DNA of 64,000 nucleotides from Suillus spraguei (GCA_016800925.1 JABCPU010000003.1:124001-188000); one strand, 5' to 3'; positions 46,837 to 59,389 are shown, counted from the first letter of the stretch. A program made the numbers and translations. Notes: a model not told the origin generated them from the letters alone.

Positions 46837-47008
46837 GACTTGCGGATCGCACCATTCAGATCCACCAATGCCTGGTGTCGTCTACTCGCCTACGCCTACA
46901 GACTCGACACTCGGGGATCGCACCATTCAACCGTTTGTCGACCTGGTCCGTGCGCCCACTATCACCCGGTCTCAGCTAATCGCCTTGCGGATCGCACCAT
47001 TCAGATGT
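46651..47008 (+). repeat. 165-bp tandem repeat in the left subterminal region, two copies plus a partial third
   Basis: Units start at 46651, 46816 and 46981, each opening CGCCTACGCC or CGCCTTGCGG and containing TGCGGATCGCACCATTCAGA. The right end carries only one unit, so the left copy number has expanded. Confidence 0.8.
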
Positions 47009-47450
47009 CAACTTTCAGGCCACCTGGACTGTGCGTCCCCCTTGCCTCTCACTTCATCAAGCTTGCAGTTCCCACTGACGCCTCATTTGAAATATAATAT
47101 TTTAAGACACCACTGCTGCCACCATTGCCATCCCGTCAGTTTGAAGACACCACTGCTATCGCCCTTGCCATCCTGTCAGTCCGGCACTTTCTCAAGTGTG
47201 CAGACTATCAACAATGCTTAGAGGGACCGAGGCTTCGAGCTAGAGGGCCGCACAATCACATTATTGGTAGTACTTGACAACTGTATGCAACAATATATTT
47301 TTTTTTGCAATACACAACCTCCATTCTGATATTAATGAGTGATGCCATACACAAAAGCTATGACTCGACACTAGGTAAGTATAAGTGAACCTCCCTCACT
47401 ACAACATTGGCGCGAGCTATGACTCGACACTAAGTATAAGTGAACCTCCC
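47009..47450. other. KDZ interior, no gene
   Basis: Non-coding stretch between the left repeats and the stop of the second transposon gene. It includes a direct repeat of AGCTATGACTCGACACTA near 47356 and 47414, plus a T-run at about 47298. Confidence 0.5.
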
Positions 47451-50400
47451 TCACTCCAACATTGGCACGGGGCCAAACATTCGATCTAAGTCAGCCAACA
47501 CTCTATCACAGTCAAAGGGAAAGAAGTCATCACCAGGAACAGGTGGCTCTGTATCACGAGCAGCTGGATCAGGTAACTCTTCATCACCAGCCTCGCTGTC
47601 CTCAATAGTCTCAGCACTCTTGTACTGTTTGCGACGAGTTGTTGCAGGTATTGCTGCACTGCGGCGCTTCGTCCCTTTGTCAGATCGAGTGCGGCGGCGG
47701 TGATCAATTATTGCGCCACTCTTGAGCTTCTCTTCATGCTCCAGACGGAGTTTCTCGAATTCTTCGTCGCTCAAGGACTTCCAGTAAGTCGTACCATCAT
47801 CCCACCTATTGCAAAGCATCTGGAGGTCCGGAAGCGCACTCGATACTTGACTAAGATTTGTAAACGGAATTTGATCTGGCCATCCTTCCACAACAACCTG
47901 GTACCGCTGTACAACGTTGCGGAAGTAATGCGCCCATTGCATTTTTGCGCCAGTGTCACCGGTACACTCCTCTATTAATGAAATAAGTAAATTAATGTTG
48001 TAAATGCCAAAAAAAAAAAAAACTTACGAAGCTTTCGGTTGATGATGTCACGGATTTCTGCGCGTTTATCGGAGACGCGCTTCTGGTGGTTTTTCGCAGA
48101 ACCTGAATACAATTAGAACGATGTAGCAATAAGAACAAAGACACTAACCTTTCATCCCCTGGACGGCGAAGCCTTCCATTTTGCTGACTAAATCTTGATT
48201 ATCGATACCCATCACAGTGTCCATGAAAATGTCAACACCTTGAGTAGCAAACGCGACACCTCGGAGGGGAACATCCGTAGAACCACGTGTAGTGTATAGA
48301 ATAGATTCCGCGCCTGTACGACAATGGAGGCTCTTGAGCTAGAAGATGTGAGGAAATGTCAGAGACAAATTCAAAAAAGAACTACCTCGTTTTCCACTGC
48401 CTTCAAGGTTTGCGTGATATCGTTGATTTTCGACTTGGCCGTAACACGAACACCTGTCTTCTTCGTCTCTTTCCATTCAGTGAACTCGGCGAGAAGTTCA
48501 ACTTGTTCTTCATTTGAGAGTGCGAGGTATTCGGACTTGTGTTCTCGGACAAGTGTTTGGAGCACCGCTTTACCATGGCTATCTAAAAAAAAAAAAACAC
48601 TTGAGCACAACAGAACACGATGACACAATTATAATAAAAACTTACCGTTCTCTTTATCTTTGTTTTTCTTCCAGCAGAACGCGTTCCATAAATTAGCCTT
48701 AGAGCGCTTTGAACGGAGAAGGCCACGACCTATGTATAAATCGTTCTGAACTTGGCGGATACTTTTGTGGTGTGAAGACGCAATCAATTTGGTAGCATCA
48801 TCGAGCTGCTTCCATGTGTCATCTAAGGCGTCCTTGAACCGAAGAGATTTGGTGCGTCGCTCGAGCCTGAGAGCCGCACGGGCTTCTTTACTGAGCACAA
48901 CGTTCGAACGTCGACGGGCAGGTGGCTGGATGAGTCTAGCGTTTGAACTGCGCTTGTTGGCGAAGAATGACTGGGCAACCATTAGCTACAAGGAAGCAGC
49001 GGAGACAAGTCAACAACCTGCAATCATTCATCCAGCTATTTAACGCACCGAGAAGGAAATTTTCACTCCGTCAACATTGTGGTTAGGCTCAAATATCACA
49101 TCATTCTGTACTAAACAAGGCAGAAACATCTGAGATCTACAGTAATAGTAAACCGAAAAGGTAAAGCGCACATGAAAAAACTAAAATGCCAAGGATCTTG
49201 AGGATGGTGGTAAGCACAGATGACCGATTCTATGAATTGAAATTAATATAAAAATGCGAAGAACGGAGAATGACTAACCTTCCATTTGGCGGCCTCAGGG
49301 TTGATGTCCCTTATACCTACCTGTAGGTCCATGAGGAGGGCATTAGACAAGATGGAAGCTTGTTCGTAAGTCAAGTCCCATGTCGGGGACCTAAACACTG
49401 CCTCCCACCGGCTGCTGCGAACTGCTGCTACTAATGTTCGGAGCTTCGGCAGATTCTCGTCACCCAACTTCAAACGATCGAGTGCAGCATCTGTATACGG
49501 CCCAATACTAATAAGCGGCGACCCAACCATTGACAGATTGCAAGCGAATTGTCCCTGAGATGGCGCCGCAACGATCGGGACAGCCTTCGTGAATGCATCA
49601 GCCGGTCGGCGTTGACGCATCTCCGAGCGTGGCGTCAATGTTCGGTTTGCAGATCCGGCAGCCAATTCCACACCACAACGAATAGCAGCAGAGTCCGAAT
49701 GAAGGAGAGGGGACTGTAGATTGGTGGAAAAGGTGTCTGGGGCTTGCGCAGAGCATTGGATTCGAGCTCCTGTGGCAACCATAGGTGGAGGGATGTAGCG
49801 TGGTCCGGTAGTGCTGATATGAGTTGCAGGGACTTCACCTTGTGTTAGCAATGCGAAGGATACAATAAAAATTAATTTACTTACAGCGCCTGCTGGGTTT
49901 CACCTTTTCAATGGCACAGCGGGTAGCAAAACGTTGCAAATGAGGTACTGCAAACTCTTGTGCGAAAGCCTGTACTAACACAGTGAGATCTCCACCGATT
50001 CGCTGCTGCGTTTCCTGCAACTCGCGCGGGGTGATATAGACATTGATAGGAATTTGTTCGGGGGAGAGATTCGGCGGAGGTTCACTGCCAGCGCATCGAA
50101 TGAGCAGAGATATCCCACCGTCAAGACGGTCTTGCGTAGTGAGCTGAAAAAATGTTGTGAGCTTCAAGAAAAAGAATCAAGGAAATGACTGACAGCGTCA
50201 AATACATCCTGGGTGGCTGCATCGAGTAGCTCGTTATGTGTGAGGGACCGCTCTTTTGCCTCGTTCACCATTGTTTGACCGATTGAAGCTGATGTATGAT
50301 GGGTGAAGCCCCCCCACTGTCCTAGTCTGATAATGGGAGCCGTCGATATGAGCGTCATGCCTCAGTAGAGCCCATGCGGCTGCTTGACGCTCATTGTTGC

Positions 50401-50509
50401 TGAAGCCTGGCGCAAAGGTAGAATTATGATACAGCACAGCGAGACCTGTCATGTTGAATTGGTCGAATCGTTTGCTATCTGGACATGGTGAAGATGCCAT
50501 GGAGTGCAA
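47451..50509 (-). CDS. KDZ-associated second gene, function unknown
   Basis: Starts near 50509 (in-frame Met at 50500) and ends at 47451 after about nine exons. Conserved blocks are FNMTGLAVLYHNSTFAPGFS, GISLLIRCAGSEPPPNLS, WDLTYEQASILSNALLMD, a basic KKNKDKENG region, GVDIFMDTVMGIDNQDLVSK, MQWAHYFRNVVQRYQVVVEG, WPDQIPFTNLSQVSSALPDL and a C-terminal basic-then-acidic tail (SDKGTKRRSAA). I recognise it as a protein often found beside KDZ transposases in Agaricomycetes, with no known domain. The MQWAHYFRNVV block suggests a nuclear DNA-related role, but that is a guess. One frame shift near 50309-50315, where a run of seven G should be six to join the conserved GGFTHHTSASIGQ, makes this copy broken or misassembled. 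Confidence 0.65.
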
Positions 50510-51012
50510 TGGCGAAGATTTGCAATGACTTCAAGGGTGGTCTTGATGGTGGATGCACACTAGGTGCAGTGGAGTCATGTTTGCGAGTTTAACAAGTGTG
50601 TGGTAAGTAGTAATGATGGGCACGCTATATTATGTACACATAGATTACTGTACTCAGATTCTCAAATACAATCATGCCCAGCGCTCTATGCCTGTATGCT
50701 ACATTATGGCGCCGTAGTCTACATAGATAATCCACACTGCCTGTATGCTACATTATGGCGCTGTAGTCTACATAAATTATCTACACTGCCTGTATGTTAC
50801 ATTATGGCGCCATAGTCTACATAGATTATCTACACTGCCTGTATGTTACATTATGGCGCCGTGATCTACATCTCAGTCCTATATAGATTCTCTACCAAGT
50901 ATCCACTAAATATCTTCAGTATCACACATCTGTTGCGATCTTTGGTGGCAAAGTTTTTCATTATGAAGCGATAACTAAAGGTACAAGTTGCGGTATGTAT
51001 GTGGTGCCCAAG
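50510..51012. repeat. Spacer between the two KDZ genes with 49-bp tandem repeats at 50689-50875
   Basis: Units beginning TGCCTGTATGCTACATTATG start at 50689, 50738, 50787 and 50836, exactly 49 bp apart, with a few substitutions. The rest of the spacer shows no gene. It separates the transposase 3' end from the promoter of the second gene. Confidence 0.85.
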
Positions 51013-54000
51013 TTAATCAATGATTGACTGAAGAAAATCAGCCATGTCCTCCGTCAACGTGTCAATTTCTTCGCGATCAATGGCTTCTATGTCAGTATCC
51101 TCAGTATCAATGGTTTGCGAGATATCTGCAAGATCAATTGGTTGACCTGTGAAAACATTAGCATAACATCCAAGTTTGCTATTCGAACATACCATGGACA
51201 GCAGCGCGGTCAGCGCGGACACCAACACCCCTGACTCCAGAAAAGCCTGTGAGACTCTCGATGCGATTCAAGCGGTAGCAATGCATTGCATTGATAGCCG
51301 CACGTGAACGATGTTGGCGTTGCAGCTCGCAGCCTAGGTGCGGATCCGAAACCTGAAGTTTCTGTATGACGGTAAGCATATGACGTTCTTCGTCGTGAAT
51401 GGCGGTGCGCAAGCGGCGGACTTCGACATTGAGTCTAGTGATTTCTTCGCGTGCTCGACAAAGTTTGAAAAATTTGGTGGTTGCTTCTCGATGTCCTGGC
51501 TTTGACCAAGCACTGCTTCGAATATCGTTGCGAGAATATCGCAGAAGATCGAACTCGGCTACAAAACCATAATCAGCGATGTCTTTCCAAGAGATCTTGG
51601 AATGGGGTGGATTGAGGGCTGCGGCCTGTGTGTTGTAGCGATTAATAGCATTACGGATGGCGTCCGAACGGCGTTGTAGAGCCTTGCCTAGCTGCTGGCG
51701 TAGCTTGTACCCTAGAAAAAAACAGTTGTTAGTGTTGGTATTTCGGCATAAACAAACTTACCTGTGCCCGATAGTGAGAGTTTGGAGAGTTTCAAATAAC
51801 CTCATCACCACGAGACGCTCGAGCTCATCTAGGGCAGTGCGGTACTTACCCAGGGACGCCTCCTCCTTAAAACGTCGGTACTCTGGCCCACCAATCTCCC
51901 ACCGCTGGTCCACAGCCAGTTGTGTCTCGATATGCGCGACAAGCCCCTCAGCATGCTGTAACTTCGCATAGGAAGAGTCAACGCGGATCCGGGCTTGGGC
52001 GAGAGCATTGTTGATCTCCTCTAAACTACCGGTGGGAATGCTAGTCAGGGCGTTATTGCCGACTTCCCAAGCCACGTCCCAATCGGCACTAAATTATTAA
52101 ACATCAGGTCCATAATAACGGCATGCAAACTTTGCTTACCGTCGTTGAGTGAGCTCGTCGAGAACTTCAACATAGCGTATGCACAGTTGGTCTCGGACAG
52201 GTGGTAGCTTCAATCCGTCAAGATAATCACGCTCGTCTTTGAGAAATTGAACAAGATCGTCATCAGTAAGACTCAGCTCGGCTTTGATGACAGCTAGTTC
52301 AGCAGTAAGCGTCTGAATAGAGTTTAGCGCCTCGCGGTAGTGATTCCAAATGAAATTGCCTGACAGAATCAGTGACAAAGTAATAAGACTTAATTAATAA
52401 TATTCACTCACTGAGGGTCGCGTACTTGTCAGTGTCCCAGAATGAGAAATGTTCTTCGATAGTCTGACGCCGGTGGAATGGACTTGCGTGTCTCGTACTA
52501 CGAGCAAGCTCGTTTGATGATGAGAAGATATGTTCGCACCCTTCGCCCTCGGTGTGTCCGGTTCCAGGATGTACATGGGATGCCAGTCTAGCTGGCACTT
52601 ACGGTTATGGGCGTGTCCGTGGAACGCGCCCACCATGAGACGAAAGTCTAACTCGCCCGCTCGCATACCCAAAGAACTGTTGGTCAGTGTCTTTGAGAAC
52701 GCGCATCCAATATCGTAAGCGCAGCCGCCGTTTTTCCCGTATACGGCGAGGAGCTTGTCAATTATGGCTAGCGGGTATTTCGCTCTGTTGTAAATCAGCG
52801 TTAGTCAAGATGAGCTAAAGAAAGAACTTAACAATTCTCCGCTCTGTATCATGTCGCAAGCTAGAACGACAAATCTATGACGGCATGCTGCGATAAATAT
52901 CCCGGATTCGTCAAACACTGAAAACATTTTTTTTCGGGTCTCTGGACCAGCATTACGCCATCGGTTGACGCAACTGAATGCTGGGGTAGTGCCTTCGGCT
53001 GCGATTGTTTCGTCCTCCCAGTTATCGTCATTTGTGTCCCTCTACATCATGTAGTCAGTCTATTGTTGCATGAAGAGAGGCTCGTCTTACCTCGCGTGTT
53101 TTGACTTCATCCTTGAACCTGTCTACGTCGCAAGTATCAATCCAATAATCAGAGCGTGCCTTGCGAGAGTCAATGCGTGGTTTTGAGCCATAAATCGTGG
53201 AGTTCCAGCGCTTCAAACTATTGTTGCCATCGATCGATACAAGCCAATCAAATTCAAGCGCTGGCTCGTCCTCTAATTTATAGAAGCAAGCTGGGCATGA
53301 ATTGAGCATGCGCCAATTCAGTGTGTCCTGATCGAGTGCTGCGCGATGACGCTGTTTCACGCGGTGAAGGATTTCTAAATAGACGTCATAAGCGGCTGAA
53401 AATTGTGCGTTAAGGTACGGTCGATACGGTGTCTGTGCGGCATTTTTAGATCAGTCAAATGATGTAATATACACGTACATCATGCAGGAAACAAAGACTT
53501 TTCACTTGGGCTTGAATGCTGAATCGGGGGCATGACCGATGGATTTGACGGTATGCAGCAAGAGTGCGCAACGATATGGCAGCTGTGGGATAAAGCGGTG
53601 CGCACCCGATGTACCCATGGTAGATTAATGTCTCGTTAGGATATCTGTGGGAGGGCTGCGATCGCAGTGAAGAGTGGCTTCGCTCTAGAAATGAATTAAC
53701 ACACAAAGAATTGGAACTTTCATTAAACATACTGAAAAGGTCAATTAGTTCTATGTTAGTTAGTGAAACACTAGAAGAATCATCTAGAAGTGGCTCCGCA
53801 GACATGTCGTCAAATGTTGGTAAGCCGTCACCAGAATCACGAAAACGATAGTCCAAGTAAGCGTCCACCAGCAGGTCTATTTGAAGCTGCCAGTGATTCG
53901 TTCGGCTTTCTGTGCGGTCCTCCCGAGTGCGGTGATCGATATAGCGACTGTGAATGATATAAGTAACAATCGAGACAGACGAGAAAAAAACACACACTAG

Positions 54001-54385
54001 CCACCAAGGTCCGCTATTTGACCAGCGAGTCCCTCAAATGCCTCGTACTCCCCACCGGCATGACTCAGTTCCATCCCCTCCTCTCCTGGAGGCACGGTGT
54101 ATGGTATTGATTCAACGTCCATTCCGTAGTCGCTCATCATGTTGTCCACCAACTGACGGTCCTCGCTCGACATCTCTGAGAGATCGCATTAGTTATATGT
54201 AAACAATAAGAATGTGAAGATATACCTTGGACTTGAGCCTGACGGCCTGCATCTGCTGCCTCCTTGCGTTGAAGCTGACGGCTAGCTTGAAGGATATGAG
54301 TCTGGCGATGTCGCCCTCGAAAGTTGTGCGAGATGATAGACTTTGAGAGGCCCTTAAGCTTAGAATGACCCCCTGCACGAGACAT
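51013..54385 (-). CDS. KDZ transposase
   Basis: The start codon at 54385 lies only 15 bp inside the right inverted repeat, so the promoter is in the repeat. About ten exons are present. Key parts in order are: the N-terminus MSRAGGHSKLKGLSKSI; the RTNHWQLQIDLLVDAYLDYR block; a Cys pair in SCPACFYK followed by LVSIDGNNSLKRW (the cysteine-cluster-linked region of KDZ proteins); YPLAIIDKLLAVYG; the catalytic-type YDIGCAF; then GAFHGHAHNRKCQLDWHPMY and TGHTEGEGCEHIFSSSNELA. A helical C-terminus with many Glu/Arg heptads ends in an acidic tail (DMADFLQSIID). The conserved DWHPMYI and GTGHTEGEG blocks are in different frames: one C appears lost near 52568, so this copy is either inactive or has an assembly error. 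Confidence 0.85.
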
Positions 54386-54399
54386 AAGGAGCCGGTGTG

Positions 54400-55196
54400 A
54401 AGATTCTGTAGGCGTAGGCGATTAGCTGAGACAGGGTGATAGTGGGCGCACGGACCAGGTCGACAAACGGTTGAATGGTGCGATCCCCGAGTGTCGAGTC
54501 TGTAGGCGTAGGTGAGTAGATGACACCAGGCGTTGGTGGATCTGAATGGTGCGATCCGCAAGGCAAGATTCTGTAGGCGTAGGCGGTTAGCTAAGACTAG
54601 GTTTGACAGTGGGCGCACGGACCACTTGGGCAGGTGTTGTAGAGGGCAGTGGTGGGCAAGGATGATGAGGTGGGAAGCAGGTTGGTGCAGGAAGCGTTCT
54701 TGGGACACAGAGACGACTTGGTGCTGGGCACAAGCGTTGTAGATCGAGGTGAGAGGCAGCCTACAGGATGCTTGCAGCGCTGCAAGCTGGGGGCGCACAG
54801 ACCACTGAGGCGCTGGGGTTTTGGGTGGGGAAGATGGGCGGATGTTGTAGAGCGTAGTGTTGGCCTGGGTGATGGCTGCTGGGCTGTAGAAGCAGCGGCG
54901 GCAGCGTGCAGTGTGCAGCAGTGTAGGGGGTAGGAGTACAGAGGCGTGAGAAACCCGCCAGATGAACCTCTATGACTAAGTTGGGCGATTTGCGGAAAGT
55001 GCCGGTATCAGGCGTAGGGCGGGATAAGGCGGGATACGTGCCAGCCTAGCTATAGGCTACAGTACAAAGTTAATAGAATATTTAGGGCGTTATTTAACGC
55101 TGGTGTTGGAATATTTCGAGTTTCGAGCCTAAATAAAGTTCACGAGGCACGCTATTGCTAAGCCTAGTAAGGCTTCCCAATTGGGCTATCCAGGTG
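54400..55196 (-). repeat. Right terminal inverted repeat of the KDZ element, about 797 bp
   Basis: Reverse complement of 46040-46836. The outer end is followed by the target duplication TCTGAAAT at 55197-55204. Confidence 0.88.
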
Positions 55197-55204
55197 TCTG
55201 AAAT
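55197..55204 (+). repeat. Right 8-bp target-site duplication of the KDZ element
   Basis: TCTGAAAT, identical to 46032-46039. Confidence 0.85.
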
Positions 55205-55469
55205 ACGCAAATGTCACGCTTTTCTCATCGAAGTGGCGTGACTAAATACATCACGTGACATTAGTTGTGTTTATGAGACCTTAATGATTCCTCATACTGC
55301 ACCATGACCGGACCGTTGACGAAGTTCTTTTGTGTCTCCTGGATGAGTGTTGTTGGCATTATTCAGGAGGTCGTAAGTAGGTTGTAATGCTATCGCGTTT
55401 TGTAGGTCTTCCGGAATTCTATGCCTATTCAACGGTCCTCTTGGCTATGTAATGATCTCACGCATTCAT

Positions 55470-58400
55470 GGACATGTCTTATCCAGCCGCAGCAGCGAGG
55501 ATTCCGGACCGCATGGCCGCTCCGTCGACTCCACGTTCTACTTAGCAATGGAATGTGGCCGCCAAAGCTGTGAAAACTCATTTCCGCCTCATTCCAGCTC
55601 AAGCTTGGTTTGTATCCCTGGCGTCATTTCCAGACTGGCTACTTCGTGTGCGATACGGCTACTGACACACCCTCTTACGCCCGCCACGTACACTCTAGTT
55701 TGCCCTTTGAATAGAAATGACTGTCTCTACATTCTCAGCGGCAGTGCATATTACTCCAAGTACGGTGGTCCGTCTTGTCTGTCCATGCGGTCATTTATAC
55801 ATCTTTAGCCGTCATCAAGACCCTCTATGCTCATGGAAAACGGAAAACCAAAAAGTTGAGGGACGGAGATGAGCAAGAAGAGGCCACCGATGACATTTTC
55901 TTTGACGAGTGTGTTTCATTGCAGCCCAAACTCCTACCTGTTGATGTTTTCCAGAGCGTTTCACATTGTTAAATCTTTTATTCTTCTTGGCACAAAGAAC
56001 ACTGTGGAATCTCTCCAAGCATTGTGAGGTGTGATCTATATCCATCAAGTCCTCCATTAACTATGGTCCCTTCGGATCAGCACAAATTCTCATATACCTG
56101 CTCCACCTTGGACTGCTGTTGCCCCTGTGCGCATCCCGCTGCAATCATGCAACCAGGCAGCAGACCTCCTGATACAATGGTTTGGACCCGAAGATCTTAA
56201 ACGTATCGTTGGAGGTGAAAAGTGGTGGCAAATTCGTGGTTTAGATGGTATTGATGCTGAGTGGATTGCCGAGAAATCACACTTGCGTCCCTCAAGCGTT
56301 CACATAGATGCTGGGAGGAAGTACAGCGAAGAGGAAAAACTTGTAATGTCGATGGAGCAATTAGAAACCACGATGGTAGGTTTACCGATTTTGTTTGACA
56401 CATTCTCTAACCGCCGTAACTAAAGCTTTACATTCATGGAGGTGGATACTATTGGGGGTCTATCAGTAATATCAGTCCACCTTGTATATACGTTCAGACT
56501 TGACCTTGTCTTTAGATACCCATCGTTATCAAATCATCAAATACGGTATGTCCGTGTAAGTTCCTGGTATTTTTAACTTATTCCCTTCAAGCACATAAAA
56601 TTCGGGGGCGTGCGTTTAGCGTCAACTATCGGTAGGTGTCAACATTAAACATTTATCGCGTTCATATTATACAAAGTCTTTCTCTCCAGGAAGGCACCAC
56701 AATACCCATGGCCATGCCCTCTACACGATGTCCTCGCAGCTTGTGAGTTCATCACTATTTAGTTCTGAAATTGAAATCGCGAGGACCGAATTTTCCTCGT
56801 ATGAAGATCTCTACTTAATTCAGCCACCTCCTGACGCTGCCCATAAACCCATTCATCCGTCAAAAATCGTCTTTGCTGGCGATTCGGCAGGTGGCGGACT
56901 ATGTCTCACCAATGCTCACTGTACTGCGGGATTTGGGTCAACCATTACCAGCAGGAGCGGTGCTCATCAGCCCGTGGGTAGATTTGACTCACAGTTTTCC
57001 TAGTATTCATTACGAATACGGCTACGGTGAGTTTTGAGCGTGTTATAGGGATATCGCTTTCTGATTCGGCTAGTAGGATATCATACCTCCTCATGGATTT
57101 ATGAACAAACCCTCTGTGTTGTGGCCGATGGATCCAATCAAGGAAGGCGGTCGCGTCGCCCGTGTACACTCCGATCCACTGCTGAAGCCATGTCATGCGG
57201 ACACTCCTGATGCCGATAACAATGTTACAAGAGACGTTCCCCAGGTTCCACCCACTGATACCGGAAAGCATGGTGATTCTACGCTTGTTGGTTCTAAGCA
57301 AGAAACGTCAAGCAGTTCCGCATTAACCGTTCCCCAGGAGAAAGCATCATTGTTTGGAGGGAAGTGTAATCCGCTGGCAGAGGGCACGGGCGACGCCGGA
57401 ACCAGAACAAAAAAACCCAAGCAATACAATGCCTATAGATGAACTTGTTGTGAACAATGGGCACGGAGCTAGTTCGGATTCAATCCCTGATCTAGATGAC
57501 ATCAATTTTTGGCAGCCCAACCCTCGAAGGTGCTCATGAAAAATCCTCGCGACGTCCCGCTGGAATTACGGTCGCAAATCCAGCACTATGCTACCACAGA
57601 GTGAGATACCTCTTCATCCCATTTTAACATTCATTGACGGTTATTATCCACGAAGGCAATTGTCCCATCCTTTAGTCTCACCTATTCTTCAAGCTTCCTT
57701 AGGCAATCTTTGCCCGTTGTATATTTTGGCAGGCGATGGTGAAGTGCTTCGCGACGAAATAATATATATGGCACATAAGGCAGCTGATCCAGCTAAGTAC
57801 CCTGTACGAGAGGGTGTAATTAGAGATGGATTGAGGCAGAGAGAGAATGTACATAAATTTTCTACGCCCACCAAAGTCCATCTCCAAGTGTATGATGGTA
57901 CGTTTACTCCTCTTCATTTGAGACCGTTTGTTAAAATAAAGGCTCCAGGGATGTGTCATGTTTTGACAGTCTTCACGTTCACGACTAGTGTAAGATAATT
58001 ATGATTTTATATCTCATTTGCTGATGAGTTGAATAGGCGGACTATGCTTACCATTCTATTGCGGAATTTGCGAAACGTGTTACCCAATGTTCAGCAGAGC
58101 AACTTGACCGCAATCCGTTCCCTGTCCTGCAGAGAATGCCTGAGCCTGACGTACCGTCGGGCGCCATGAATAACCAATCAGTGAGAACTCACTCGGTGAC
58201 CTTTCTGTCACTGAGATGCCCACCTTTGACAGGGAGACACGCTGATGATTTGTGAGCGCGTAGATATCCATGGCCAAGTTCGTTCCATGGAATCGAAAGA
58301 GGATATTGCAGCTCTACAGCTGAGGCCATCAGAGATTGGCATCATCAAGGAAGAGACTCTTTTCAAGTGGCTAGAAGGCCAAGAGGAGTGGGACAGGCGT

Positions 58401-59076
58401 TTCAAGTACCGCGCAACCAAGGTAATGAAGAACAGGAAAACGTTTGAAGCAAAGGCCGACTCCATGATTAAGAATGCAAGACTACGGGGCCTCTTACTGG
58501 CGAAAGAGGATAATTTTGTTCAGAGGCCAGTGGTCGGGAGGTCGAATGTTGCACATGGGGCTATTCAAGAGGACAGAAGATGGGGCCCTTTAGACCTGGT
58601 GGACGAACGGCCACCACCTACAGCTATTGCTGGGAGACGAGACACAGTAAGTAAGCTTTGCCATTAAGATTTCAGGTGTTTACTGTGCAGCTATAGGGAG
58701 AAGCGCTTGCCCTGCTTAAGAAGAATATTTATCACACAGCGCCAGTAACCCACAAGACCATTCCGAGAGTGAAAAAAGTGGACGTTGTGCTTGCCGCTTT
58801 AAATACCCCATTCCGACCTCCTAGACAGTCGGTTTCAGAGCAGCAGGTGCATACTGGTATGCGATACATTCACGGAATGCGAATGTGGCAGTTCATTGTG
58901 AGGTAATCTGACCTTCGGATTCGCGTATGTCAGTACACTAATCTAGCTCCAGTTACTTTGGGCGTAAAGTTGCCGCGAAAGCTGCGGATGACACACGACG
59001 CGTAGAGAATGCACTTATGGAGACTGAAGATAAGGCTGCTAGCACTGTGAAGTCGGCCGCAGTAATAGGTAACTAG
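55470..59076 (+). pseudogene. Hormone-sensitive-lipase-like alpha/beta-hydrolase with several frame breaks
   Basis: Conserved parts run from about 55470 to a stop at 59076, spread over a dozen short exons. Recognisable are SCNQAADLLIQWFGPEDLKR and EKWWQIRGLDGIDAEWI, the oxyanion motif YIHGGGYYWGSI (about 56430), APQYPWPCPLHDVLAAYLY, the nucleophile elbow VFAGDSAGGGLCL (about 56880), and LTVLRDLG with GAVLISPWVDLTHSFPSI. Further on come DIIPPHGFMNKPSVLWP, the acid residue in LYILAGDGEVLRDE (about 57730) and the His in MCHVLTVFTFTTS (about 57955). All three catalytic residues are present. The conserved text changes frame near 56911 (extra A), 57430 and 57529 (lost G), and the 5' part (55470-56120) could not be read through. 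Either it is a decaying gene or the assembly has indels; the C-terminal exons still look selected. Relatives hydrolyse steryl or acyl esters. Confidence 0.65.
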
Positions 59077-59389
59077 TGGAGAGGAGTGCAGGGTTTGATG
59101 ATCACATTGAGTAATTATTAAAAGCGGACGCTTGGATTTGTCTGTAAAGACTCACCGGAAGGACAACACATGTTCACCCAAACTGTGTACTGATGTAAGG
59201 CGTGAGAACAGTTGGCTTAAGTAAGCGCCATGTGTTTGTCGCACTTTTAACCCTTCGCCCTTTGATCTGGACCATCACCCCATCCTCGCCTCCCGTCCAA
59301 ACTAGTAAGCTTTTTAGACGCGTCTTTCCGTGTCGTATGATTGCTGATATACAATCATTCTACTTCATAGCCCAAATTTTCCAGAAATA

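Larger units (their letters stand above)
46040..55196. mobile_element. Complete KDZ (Kyakuja-Dileera-Zisupton) DNA transposon, 9,157 bp
   Basis: The element is bounded by long inverted repeats (46040-46836 and 54400-55196) beginning CACCTGGATAGCCCAATTGG, and by an 8-bp target duplication TCTGAAAT. An 8-bp duplication is what is reported for the Zisupton branch. It carries two minus-strand genes: a KDZ transposase (51013-54385) and a second multi-exon gene of unknown function (47451-50509). The repeats are nearly identical (one mismatch was noticed across the part I compared closely), so the insertion is young. It landed upstream of CFT2 without breaking a recognised gene. Confidence 0.9.

Noticed and set aside
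46303..47221. Several protein-like frames of 60-180 codons in the left inverted repeat, mirrored at 54193-54933
   Set aside because: They are identical on both ends only because the ends are inverted copies; composition is repetitive and no frame continues into an exon structure.
50689..50875. CRISPR-like array
   Set aside because: The 49-bp units are contiguous with no spacers, and this is a eukaryotic genome.
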